A stretch of DNA of 64,000 nucleotides, from NCBI GenBank assembly GCA_964244655.1, contig CAXTJU010000005.1, positions 17,835-81,834 on the forward strand, given 5' to 3'. Source of the stretch: LMUY01 sp964244655 (lineage in GTDB: Bacteria > Pseudomonadota > Alphaproteobacteria > Acetobacterales > Acetobacteraceae). Shown here piece by piece: positions 26,003 through 33,512 of the stretch (its first letter is position 1; the number at the start of each line of letters is the position of its first letter). The notes beneath the pieces were generated by a model, which searched no databases, was not told the origin of the DNA, and worked only from the letters and a program-made list of their open reading frames with translations. Made by a program: the position numbers and the translations under genes.

Positions 26003-27178
26003 TCAGCTGTTGGGCGCTGCGGCGCTGGGCGCGGGCTCCGCAAGGCGCGCGCCGCCGGGCTGCACGGAGAAGATCGCCAGGCCGCGCACCACCTGCCCGC
26101 CCGGCCGCAGCGCGAACGGCCCGTCCGCGCCGCGGAAGCCGCCCGGCTGGGTCAGCATCGCCGGGTTGCTGGCGGCGGTGCGGGCCAGTTGGGCAGCGTC
26201 GTAAGCGATGTCGGCAATGCCGGGGGGGGTCGAGCCGAAGCGGGCGGCGTAGGCCTGCTCGAACCCGGCGCGCGCCGCCGGGTCAGGCGCCGCATACCAG
26301 GCGCCGGTCAGCCCGCCGAGGTTGGCCGCCTCCCGCGCCCAGGTGGCCGGGCCGATCACCTGCACGTCCGGCGGGGCGACGCCGTATTTCGCCAGGCTGG
26401 CGGCGGCGGTGCGCAGGCCCGGGCCGCTCTCCGCCAGCAATAGGCTGTCGAATGGCGGCGGCGTCAGCGGGGCGGCGGGCGCGGGCGGGGCGGCCGGATC
26501 GGGGTCCGGCACGGCCAGGTCGGCGGCCGAGGCTTGCCGGGCGGCATAGTCGGACACGCTTTTCAGGGCCGTGTCGAATTGCGGCAGGCGGCCGTTCGGG
26601 TAGCGCTTGATGCTGGGCGCGGGGTCGCCGGCGGCCGTCGCGGCCGCGGTCAGCCCGTTGGCCAGGGCGTTGCCGAACGCGTTGTCCGGCAGCACGGCGG
26701 CCACGCGGGCTTTGCCGGCCGCGGTGAGCGCCTGCACCAGCCGGGCCGCCTGCTGCTGCGGCGTGATGCCGAGCGCCCAAACGCCGGGGCGGCCCTGCCC
26801 CTGGTCCGAGGTGAAGGCCAGGACCGGCGTGCCCGGCGCCGCGGCGGCCACCGCGGCGGTCTCCGGCGCGGTCAACGGGCCGATGATGAGCGTGTCCCCG
26901 GCCGCCACCGCCCCCTGCGCCGCGGCCGTGGCGCCGGCGGGCGTGCCCAGCGTGTCCCGCACGTCCGGTTGCGGGCCGTCCGGGCCGAGCGCAAGCTGCA
27001 CCGCGTTCAGCAGGTCCCGCCCGAGTGCGGCGTTCGGCCCGGTCAGCGGCAGTAGGGCGGCGATCTTGACGGGCGGCGCGGCGGCCGGGATCGCCGCGCT
27101 CACCGGCGCAGGTCCCGGCTGGACGCAGCCGGCCAGCAACAGGGGACCAAGGAGCAGCAGTGGAACAGCGTGGCGCAT
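26003..27178 (-). CDS. Penicillin-binding-protein activator, LpoA/LppC-like lipoprotein
   Basis: A 391-residue lipoprotein with signal ending LLLAGC (Cys18). The body is a type I periplasmic-binding fold: VKIAALLPLTGPNAALGRDL, LIIGPLTAPETAAVAAAAPG, VAAVLPDNAFGNALANGL, then IGPATWAREAANLGGL. E. coli LpoA, which activates PBP1A, has this domain and its gene also lies beside rsmI, as here. An Ala/Pro-rich stretch in the middle is unusual but common in G+C-rich relatives. The TPR domain of true LpoA is missing, so an amino-acid receptor-like role remains possible. Confidence 0.8.
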   Translation of the reverse strand: MRHAVPLLLLGPLLLAGCVQPGPAPVSAAIPAAAPPVKIAALLPLTGPNAALGRDLLNAVQLALGPDGPQPDVRDTLGTPAGATAAAQGAVAAGDTLIIGPLTAPETAAVAAAAPGTPVLAFTSDQGQGRPGVWALGITPQQQAARLVQALTAAGKARVAAVLPDNAFGNALANGLTAAATAAGDPAPSIKRYPNGRLPQFDTALKSVSDYAARQASAADLAVPDPDPAAPPAPAAPLTPPPFDSLLLAESGPGLRTAAASLAKYGVAPPDVQVIGPATWAREAANLGGLTGAWYAAPDPAARAGFEQAYAARFGSTPPGIADIAYDAAQLARTAASNPAMLTQPGGFRGADGPFALRPGGQVVRGLAIFSVQPGGARLAEPAPSAAAPNS

Positions 27179-27194
27179 CGCGGTCAGCACTCCG

Positions 27195-28088
27195 ATGGAT
27201 GTGACGGAGGACCCGCCCGGGGAGCAGGCCAGCCTGCTGCCCGATTCAATACGGGGCCAGCTTGTGCTGGTTTCCACGCCGATCGGCAACCTCGGCGACA
27301 TCAGCCAGCGGGCGCTGGACGCGCTGCGGGCGGCCGACCTGCTGCTGTGCGAGGACACCCGGGTCACGGCGCGGCTGCTGTCGGCCTACGGCATCCACGC
27401 CGCCGCCTCCCCGTTGCACGACCACAACGAGGAGGGCCGCATCCCGGCGCTGCTGGACGCGGTGCGCGGCGGCAAGCGGGTGGTGCTGGTGTCGGACGCG
27501 GGCACCCCCCTGGTGAGCGACCCCGGCTTTCGCCTGGTGCGCGCGGCGCTGGCGGTGGGGCTGCCGGTGGGGGCGGTGCCCGGCGCCAACGCAGCCGTCA
27601 TGGCTCTGGTGCTGAGCGGCCTGCCGCCGCAGCCCTTCCTGTTCCTGGGCTTCCCGCCGCCCCGCTCCGCCGCACGCGCCGCCGCGTTCGGCCGCCTGCG
27701 CGCCGCCGAGCGGGCCGGGCTGGACGCCACGCTGCTGTGGCACGAAGCGCCGCACCGCCTGGCCGAGATGCTGGCCGACCTGCACGCCGCGTTCGGCGAT
27801 CGCCCGGCAGCCGTGGCGCGGGAGCTGACCAAGCGGTTCGAGGAGGTGCGGCGGGACGGCCTGGCGGCCCTGGCCGCGCACTACGCCGCCCAGCCGGCGC
27901 GCGGCGAGATCACGGTGGCGGTCGGCCCGGCCCCGCCGGAGTCGGAGGACGCCGAGGCGCTGGACGCCCAGCTGCGTGCCGCCTTGGCGTCCAGCAGCGT
28001 CAAGGACGCGGCGGCGCTGGTGGCCGGCTCCACCGGGCTGCCCCGGCGCGTGGTTTATGCCCGGGCGCTGGAGCTAAGCCAGGAGTAG
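27195..28088 (+). CDS. rsmI: 16S rRNA (cytidine1402-2'-O)-methyltransferase RsmI
   Basis: A 297-residue SAM-dependent enzyme that 2'-O-methylates C1402 of 16S rRNA. Diagnostic segments are LVLVSTPIGNLGDISQRAL, LLCEDTRVTARLL, LVSDAGTPLVSDPGFRLVR and PGANAAVMALVLSGLP. The C-terminal SSVKDAAALVAGSTGLPRR tail is also typical. The ATG at 27195 was chosen because homology starts about 25 residues later and an upstream start would enter the divergent lipoprotein gene. The start codons of the two genes are only 16 bases apart. Confidence 0.95.
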   Translation: MDVTEDPPGEQASLLPDSIRGQLVLVSTPIGNLGDISQRALDALRAADLLLCEDTRVTARLLSAYGIHAAASPLHDHNEEGRIPALLDAVRGGKRVVLVSDAGTPLVSDPGFRLVRAALAVGLPVGAVPGANAAVMALVLSGLPPQPFLFLGFPPPRSAARAAAFGRLRAAERAGLDATLLWHEAPHRLAEMLADLHAAFGDRPAAVARELTKRFEEVRRDGLAALAAHYAAQPARGEITVAVGPAPPESEDAEALDAQLRAALASSSVKDAAALVAGSTGLPRRVVYARALELSQE

Positions 28089-28091
28089 GGT

Positions 28092-28547
28092 TCAGCGCAC
28101 GTTGATGCTGACGACATCCCGCACGTCCCGCCCCAGCCGCTTGTCGCCGGGGATGGCGAGGCGGGGCTGGTCCAGCGCCGCGCCGTTCCCCTCGGTGGCG
28201 AGGATCACCGCCTTGCCCTCGAACTCCGGGTCGATCTCCCCCAGTGCCAGGGTGGCAGTGTAGCCGTCCTTGCCGATGATGGTGACCACCTGGCCGACGC
28301 GGTTGTGGAAGTTGGCGTCGATCGCGCCGGCCTTCTGCAACACGTCCCACAGCGTCGGGCCGCGCATCTGCACCGCCGCTCCATGCTCGGCCGGGAGCGT
28401 CACGGCGGACCCGGCGGGGAGGGCCTGTAGATCGGCCAGGGACAGCTGCAAAGGCTCCCCGGCGCTGTCCGCCGTGGAGATGCGCACCGGGTCCGCTTTC
28501 ACAGCCAAGGGAAACGCCAGCAGGGCGGCAAGCAGCAGGCGGGTCAT
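28092..28547 (-). CDS. Secreted stand-alone sulfite-oxidase-fold protein without molybdenum cysteine
   Basis: A 151-residue periplasmic protein with signal peptide MTRLLLAALLAFPLAVKA. The mature chain resembles the pterin-binding fold of sulfite-oxidase-like proteins (VQMRGPTLWDVLQKAGAID, ILATEGNGAALDQPRLAIPG, RDVRDVVSINV) but has no cysteine, so it cannot ligate molybdenum as the enzyme does. Such proteins are usually annotated as molybdopterin-dependent-oxidoreductase-like with unknown role. It converges with rsmI three bases away. A functional link to the 5200-5973 enzyme is only a guess. Confidence 0.65.
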   Translation of the reverse strand: MTRLLLAALLAFPLAVKADPVRISTADSAGEPLQLSLADLQALPAGSAVTLPAEHGAAVQMRGPTLWDVLQKAGAIDANFHNRVGQVVTIIGKDGYTATLALGEIDPEFEGKAVILATEGNGAALDQPRLAIPGDKRLGRDVRDVVSINVR

Positions 28548-28565
28548 GGGCGGTGCTCCGGGAAG

Positions 28566-29717
28566 CTACAGAACCAGGGCGGGCAGCAGCGCGTCCAGCC
28601 GCAGCCGCCCCTCCGCCGTGGCCGTGAGGTGGCCCGGCGCGTGCACCACGTAACCTGCCGCCACTGCCTGGGCCAGCACGTCCGCGTCCAGCACGTCTGT
28701 GAGCGCGAGGCCGGTGCGGCGGGCGAAGCGGGCGGCGTCGATGCCCTCGTGCAGGCGCAGGCCCATCAGCAGCATCTCCCGTGCGCGGTCGGCGGGGATG
28801 ATGGCCTCCTCGGCCGTGCTGCCGTGGCCGTCGCGTTCCACCCGCTCGGCCCACGGCTCCGGCGCACGGTGGCGCCGGGTGGCGATCAGCTGCTGGCCGA
28901 ACAGCAGCCGACCATGCGCGCCGGGCCCGATGCCGGCGTAGTCGCCATAGCGCCAGTAGGCGAGGTTATGCCGGCTCTCCGAACCCGGCGCTGCGTAATT
29001 GGACACTTCGTATTGCTGCAATCCATGGGCCGCGGCGGCCTCGGCGGTGGCCTCATACAGCGCGGCGGCGGCGTCCTCGTCCGGCAGGGCCAGCTCGCCC
29101 CGGCGATGCTGCGCCTCGAACGCGGTGCCGGGCTCGATGGTGAGCTGGTAGAGCGAGAGGTGATCCGCCGCCAGCGCGAGCGCGCGGTCCAACTCCGTCC
29201 GCCAGGCAGCGAGGCTTTGCCCAGGACGCGCGTAGATCAGGTCGAACGACAGGCGGGGGAAGATGCGCCGCGCCGTTTCCAGCGCCGCGATGGCCTGGGC
29301 CGCGGAGTGCTGCCGGCCCAGGCGGCGCAACGACTCGTCCTCCAGGCTCTGCACGCCGAGCGAGGCGCGGTTGACCCCGGCGTCCCGGAACGCGGCCAGC
29401 CGCCCCGCCTCCACGCTGGTGGGGTTAGCTTCGAGGGTGATTTCCAGGTCGGGTGCCGGGTCGAACAGGCGGCGCGCGTCGTCGATCAGGGCGGCGGCGG
29501 TGCCGGGGTCCATGAGGCTGGGGGTGCCGCCGCCGAAGAAGATGGAGCCGAGCGGGCGGCGTCCGAGCCGGGCGGCCTCCCAGGCCAGCTCGGCGCGCAG
29601 GGCGGCGGCGAAACGGGCTTGCGGAATGGCGTCGCGGACGTGGCTGTTGAAATCGCAGTATGGGCACTTGGTGAGGCAGAACGGCCAGTGGATGTAGAGG
29701 GCGAGAGGGTCGGCCAT
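28566..29717 (-). CDS. hemW: HemW family radical SAM protein (coproporphyrinogen III oxidase-like)
   Basis: A 383-residue cytosolic radical SAM protein. The 4Fe-4S motif CxxxCxxC is C14, C18 and C21 in CLTKCPYCDFNSH; then GSIFFGGGTPSLM, ITLEANPTSVE and NRASLGVQSLEDESLRRLGR. The latter parts match HemW, a haem chaperone once annotated as HemN-like oxidase; the extra N-terminal residues and second SAM-site features of true HemN are absent. The ATG at 29717 fits the family start; it lacks a clear ribosome-binding site. Upstream lies the AT-rich patch. Confidence 0.9.
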   Translation of the reverse strand: MADPLALYIHWPFCLTKCPYCDFNSHVRDAIPQARFAAALRAELAWEAARLGRRPLGSIFFGGGTPSLMDPGTAAALIDDARRLFDPAPDLEITLEANPTSVEAGRLAAFRDAGVNRASLGVQSLEDESLRRLGRQHSAAQAIAALETARRIFPRLSFDLIYARPGQSLAAWRTELDRALALAADHLSLYQLTIEPGTAFEAQHRRGELALPDEDAAAALYEATAEAAAAHGLQQYEVSNYAAPGSESRHNLAYWRYGDYAGIGPGAHGRLLFGQQLIATRRHRAPEPWAERVERDGHGSTAEEAIIPADRAREMLLMGLRLHEGIDAARFARRTGLALTDVLDADVLAQAVAAGYVVHAPGHLTATAEGRLRLDALLPALVL

Positions 29718-30012
29718 GGGGCGGATATGGGTGGGGCTGGCGGGTTTGTGGGGCGTAAGCTGCTTGCCATCGCAGGTGACAGCGCCATTCAAGGACAAGC
29801 GAATGCTGCCAGAGTTATTAAGAAGGCTGCGGAAGTATTTTCCGCCCTATTTGATTGAGGTCGCCGACCGCATCTCATAATTTTTTCTCAAATGAATGTA
29901 CTGGCGGAACACGCATGTTGAGAAACAACAATTCAACTAACTCTGAATATCAATCAACTTCACACAGCTTACATCTTGGATGAATTGAAGTAAATACAGA
30001 TCTTGGCTTAAA
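29718..30012. other. AT-rich intergenic patch
   Basis: Between hemW and the dehydratase gene lies about 295 bp. The part from about 29800 to 30010 is obviously A+T-rich while everything around it is strongly G+C-rich. It contains a T6 run (29883-29888), several TCAA/TTGA tracts and a small inverted repeat GCGGAA (29829-29834) with TTCCGC (29840-29845). No long frame survives in it; one 25-codon frame with a good ribosome-binding site is listed separately. It could be a remnant of horizontally acquired DNA or a promoter-rich spacer. Confidence 0.6.
29803..29880 (+). CDS. Possible 25-residue peptide or gene remnant
   Basis: ATG at 29803 is preceded by AAGGA at seven bases and opens a frame of 25 codons ending TAA at 29878. 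The product is amphipathic and basic (MLPELLRRLRKYF, then PPYLIEVADRIS). It resembles the N-terminus of a longer protein cut by a stop, so it may be the scar of a lost gene as easily as a real small protein. Its codons are more AT-rich than neighbouring genes. Confidence 0.25.
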   Translation: MLPELLRRLRKYFPPYLIEVADRIS

Positions 30013-31713
30013 TCAGACTGTGAGTAACTGAAACCCAAAATCACACCCCGCATCCGCCTGCGTCACTGCGTCCAGATACAATCGCAAATACCCCCGCTTC
30101 TCCTCAGCCATCCTTGCCGGCGCCACCCACTCCCGCCGCCGCTGCACCAACTCCGCTTCCGCCACCAGCACCTCCACCCGCCGCCCCGCCACGTCCAGCC
30201 GCACCAGGTCCCCCGTCCGCACCAGCGCCAACGGCCCGCCCAGCGCCGCCTCGGGCACCACGTGCAGCACCACCGTGCCGAACGCCGTGCCGCTCATCCG
30301 CGCGTCGGACACGCGCACCATGTCCTTCACCCCCGCCCGCGCCAGCTTCTTCGGAATCGGCAGGTAGCCGGCCTCCGGCATGCCCGGGGCGCCCTTCGGC
30401 CCGGCGTAGCGCAGCACCAGCACGCTGTCCGCGTCCACGTCGAGCGCCGGGTCGTCGATGCGGGCGGCTAGGTCGGCCACGCCGTCGAACACCACGGCGC
30501 GGCCGGTGTGCTGCAGCAGCGCCGGGGTGGCCGCGCCGAACTTGATCACGGCGCTGCCGGGGGCGAGGTTGCCGCGCAGCACGGCCAGGCCGCCCACCGG
30601 GAACACCGGCTGCGCCCGGGGGCGGATCACCGTCTGGCCGGGCACGTCCTCCGCCGCGTCCATCGCATCCTGCACCGTGCCGCCCGTCACCACCCGGGCG
30701 GTGCCGTCCAGCAAGCCGCCCAGCTCGCGCATCAGCCGGGGCAGGCCGCCGGCCCAGTGGAAATCCTCCATGTAATGCTCGCCGGTAGGCTTCAGGTCGA
30801 TCAGCACCGGCACCTCGCGGCCCAGCCGGTCGAACGCGTCCAGGTCGAGCGTGAGGCCGCGCCGCCCGGCGATGGCGCAGAGGTGGATCAAGCCGTTGGT
30901 GCTGCCGCCGATTGCTTGCAGCACCACCTGCGCGTTGCGGAACGCGGCCGGGGTCAGGAGGTCGGCGGGGCGGCGTCCCTCGGCGTCGATGGCGGCCACG
31001 GCGGCCGCCCCCGACTGCTCGGCGCAGCGCAGGCGGTCGGCATGGGTGGCGGGGATGGTGGCTGACCCGGGCAGGGCCATGCCCAGCGCCTCGGCGAGGC
31101 AGGCCATGGTGCTGGCGGTGCCCATCACCATGCAGGTGCCCGGCGTCGGCGCCAGGCGGCCGTTGATGGCGTCCATCTCGGCCTCAGTGAACTCCCCGGC
31201 ACGGTGCCGCGCCCAGAAGCGGCGGCAGTCGGTGCAGGCGCCCAACAGCTCGCCCTTGTGGTGGCCCACCAGCATCGGGCCGGTCACCAGCTGCACCACG
31301 GGGATGTCCAGGCTGGCGGCAGCCATCAGCTGGGCTGGCACGGTCTTGTCGCAGCCGCCCAGCATCAGCACGGCGTCCATCGGCTGCGCGCGGCACATCT
31401 CCTCCGTGTCCATGGCGGCCAGGTTGCGCAGGAACATGCTGGTGGGGTGGGCGAAGCTCTCGTGGATCGAGATGGTTGGGAACGGCATCGGCAGCCCGCC
31501 GGCCAGCAGGATGCCGCGCTTGGCCGCCTCCACCATCTGCGGCATGGTGCCATGGCAGGCGTTGTAGGCGCTGGAGGTATCGACGATGCCCACGATCGGG
31601 CGGTCCAGCGCGTCGTCCGAGTAGCCCATCGCCTTGATGAAGGCCCGGCGCAGGAACAGGCTGAACCCGTCATCGCCGTAGCTGGTCAGGCCCTTGCGTA
31701 ATCCGCTCGCCAT
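30013..31713 (-). CDS. IlvD/Edd-family sugar-acid dehydratase, L-arabinonate dehydratase-like
   Basis: A 566-residue Fe-S dehydratase. Cys53 (NACHG), Cys121 (LGGCDKT) and Cys194 (PGTCMVMG) keep the 68 and 73 residue spacing that I recall for the [2Fe-2S] ligands of Rhizobium L-arabinonate dehydratase (C59, C127, C200). Lys123 and Ser474 (DARMSGTAFG) also fall at a constant six-residue offset from its carboxylated Lys and catalytic Ser. This argues for a pentonate or hexonate dehydratase rather than IlvD of branched-chain synthesis. It diverges from the DapA-family gene 62 bp away. The exact substrate is unproven. Confidence 0.85.
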   Translation of the reverse strand: MASGLRKGLTSYGDDGFSLFLRRAFIKAMGYSDDALDRPIVGIVDTSSAYNACHGTMPQMVEAAKRGILLAGGLPMPFPTISIHESFAHPTSMFLRNLAAMDTEEMCRAQPMDAVLMLGGCDKTVPAQLMAAASLDIPVVQLVTGPMLVGHHKGELLGACTDCRRFWARHRAGEFTEAEMDAINGRLAPTPGTCMVMGTASTMACLAEALGMALPGSATIPATHADRLRCAEQSGAAAVAAIDAEGRRPADLLTPAAFRNAQVVLQAIGGSTNGLIHLCAIAGRRGLTLDLDAFDRLGREVPVLIDLKPTGEHYMEDFHWAGGLPRLMRELGGLLDGTARVVTGGTVQDAMDAAEDVPGQTVIRPRAQPVFPVGGLAVLRGNLAPGSAVIKFGAATPALLQHTGRAVVFDGVADLAARIDDPALDVDADSVLVLRYAGPKGAPGMPEAGYLPIPKKLARAGVKDMVRVSDARMSGTAFGTVVLHVVPEAALGGPLALVRTGDLVRLDVAGRRVEVLVAEAELVQRRREWVAPARMAEEKRGYLRLYLDAVTQADAGCDFGFQLLTV

Positions 31714-31775
31714 CGGCGCATCCCCCCATGCCTGCCCGCGTTTATGCACAAGCCGGGCAGGGGAGGGCAAAGGCG

Positions 31776-32696
31776 ATGATGAAGGAGGCAATCTACGGCG
31801 GCGTGAACGCGGCGGTGCTGACGGCCATGCACCCGGATCTCTCGCCCGACCTGGACCGCACCGCCGCGCACGGGCGCTGGCTGCTGGCCAACGGCTGCAA
31901 CGGCCTGGCCGTGCTCGGCACCACGGGCGAGGCCAACAGCATCGGCGTCTCCGAGCGTATGGAGCTGATGGACGGCCTGGTCGCCCGCGGCCTGCCGCCG
32001 GCCCGGCTGCTGCCCGGCACCGGCACCTCGGCGCTGACCGACACGGTGGCGCTGTCCCGCCACGCTGCCAGCCTGGGCTGCCCCGGCGTGCTCGTGCTGC
32101 CGCCGTTCTTCTACAAGGAGCCCAGCGAGGACGGGCTGTTCGCCTACTTCTCCGAGGTGGTCCAGCGCCTCGGCGGCGCGACGCAGCTTTACCTCTACCA
32201 TTTCCCCGCCCACTCGGCGGTGCCGATCACGGTGTCGCTGATTGCCCGGCTGCTGCGGGCCTATCCGGGCGCGGTGCGCGGCCTCAAGGACAGCAGCGGC
32301 GATTTCGCCAACACGCGCAGCTACGTGGACCACTTCGCCGCGGACGAGTTCGAGGTGTACTGCGGCGATGACGGCGCGCTGCACAGCCTGCTGCAAGCGG
32401 GCGGCGCCGGGTGCATCACGGCGGCATCCAACGTCGGCTGCGCGCTGGGCGGCCAGGTGTATGCCCACTGGGACGACGAAGCGGGGCGGCAGGCGCAGGT
32501 CACGCTGTCCGCCATCCGCCAGGCGGTCAGCTCGGCCGCGCTGATCCCCGGGCTGAAGGCACTGGTGGCGCGGCACACGGGCGACGCCGGGTGGGACGTG
32601 ATGCGTCCGCCGCATCTGCCGTTGGGCGAGGCGGCACGGGCCAAGCTGTTCGCGGCGTTCGATGCGTGCGGCGTGACGTTGGCGAAGGCGGCCTGA
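31776..32696 (+). CDS. DapA-family lyase/dehydratase, probably for a 2-keto-3-deoxy sugar acid
   Basis: A 306-residue class I TIM-barrel enzyme. It has the carboxylate motif GTTGE (residues 49-52 region), the Tyr in YLYHFP and Schiff-base Lys171 in GLKDSSGD. It is a DHDPS-family paralogue; the setting beside an arabinonate-type dehydratase suggests 2-keto-3-deoxy-L-arabinonate dehydratase or a 2-keto-3-deoxy acid aldolase rather than lysine synthesis. The ATG at 31776 has GGGAGG eight bases upstream; a second ATG follows at once. It converges with the SDR gene seven bases away. Confidence 0.82.
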   Translation: MMKEAIYGGVNAAVLTAMHPDLSPDLDRTAAHGRWLLANGCNGLAVLGTTGEANSIGVSERMELMDGLVARGLPPARLLPGTGTSALTDTVALSRHAASLGCPGVLVLPPFFYKEPSEDGLFAYFSEVVQRLGGATQLYLYHFPAHSAVPITVSLIARLLRAYPGAVRGLKDSSGDFANTRSYVDHFAADEFEVYCGDDGALHSLLQAGGAGCITAASNVGCALGGQVYAHWDDEAGRQAQVTLSAIRQAVSSAALIPGLKALVARHTGDAGWDVMRPPHLPLGEAARAKLFAAFDACGVTLAKAA

Positions 32697-32703
32697 GGCC
32701 CGC

Positions 32704-33444
32704 TCAGCCCCGCCCCACGAACGGCATCTCCGTCGCCATTACCGTGAGCGTCAGGATGTTGGCGTCCAGCGGCAACGACGCCATCAGCGCCACCGAGCGC
32801 GCCACGTTCGCCACGTCCATCACCGGCTCCGCCGCCATCGTGCCGTTCGCCTGCGCAACGCCCGCGGCCATCCGCGCCGTCATGGCCGTGCCCGCGTTGC
32901 CAATGTCCACCTGACCGCAGGCGATGCCGTAGGCCCGGCCATCCAGCGCGATCGTCTTGGTCAGGCCGGACACGCCGTGCTTGGTCGCCGTGTAGGGCGC
33001 CGAGCCCGGCCGCGGCGCGTGGGCCGAGATGGAACCGTTGTTGATGATCCGCCCGCCCTGCGGCCGCTGGTCCCGCATCATGCGGAACGCGCCGCGTGCC
33101 ACGCGAAACGCGCCGGACAGGTTGACCGCCACCACGCCGTCCCACTGCTCGTCCGTCAGATCGCCGAAGTTGGTCGCGGGCGCATTGCCGCCGGCGTTGT
33201 TGAACAGCACGTCCAGCCGGCCCCAGGCCTGCGCAAGCGTGGCGAACAACGCCGCCACGGAGGCCGGGTCCGCCACGTCCGTCGGCACGATCAGGGCCGC
33301 GGCGTCGGCCAGGGCCGCAGTCTCCTCCAGCGTTTCCCGCCGCCGTCCGGCCAGCGCCACCGTGAAGCCGTCCCGGGCCAGCGCCAGGGCGCATGCCCGG
33401 CCAATGCCGCCGCCGGCGCCGGTGACCAATGCGGTGCGTTCCAT
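32704..33444 (-). CDS. Short-chain dehydrogenase/reductase (SDR)
   Basis: A 246-residue classical SDR. It has the cofactor motif TGAGGGIG (residues 8-15), VPTDVADPASV, NNAGG, the catalytic Ser in NNGSISAHAP and YTATK (about residue 148). The C-terminal part is shorter than usual and lacks the standard VxTPM loop. Its position beside a sugar-acid dehydratase and a DapA-family lyase makes a sugar dehydrogenase plausible, but many SDRs look alike. The ribosome-binding site GGAGGAGGG precedes the ATG. Confidence 0.8.
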   Translation of the reverse strand: MERTALVTGAGGGIGRACALALARDGFTVALAGRRRETLEETAALADAAALIVPTDVADPASVAALFATLAQAWGRLDVLFNNAGGNAPATNFGDLTDEQWDGVVAVNLSGAFRVARGAFRMMRDQRPQGGRIINNGSISAHAPRPGSAPYTATKHGVSGLTKTIALDGRAYGIACGQVDIGNAGTAMTARMAAGVAQANGTMAAEPVMDVANVARSVALMASLPLDANILTLTVMATEMPFVGRG

Positions 33445-33512
33445 CCTGCCCTCCTCCCGGTTGCCGCGGCTGACCCTAGCCTCGGCCAGGCACGGCAGCC
33501 AGCTTGCTGCGG

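Noticed and set aside
28566..29717. HemN (true coproporphyrinogen oxidase)
   Set aside because: The shorter N-terminus and the CxxxCxYCDF motif context fit HemW; HemN has additional N-terminal sequence and second-SAM features.
31776..32696. Lysine biosynthesis DapA
   Set aside because: The gene is a DHDPS-family member, but it is in a sugar-acid cluster with an arabinonate-type dehydratase, so a catabolic lyase is more likely.
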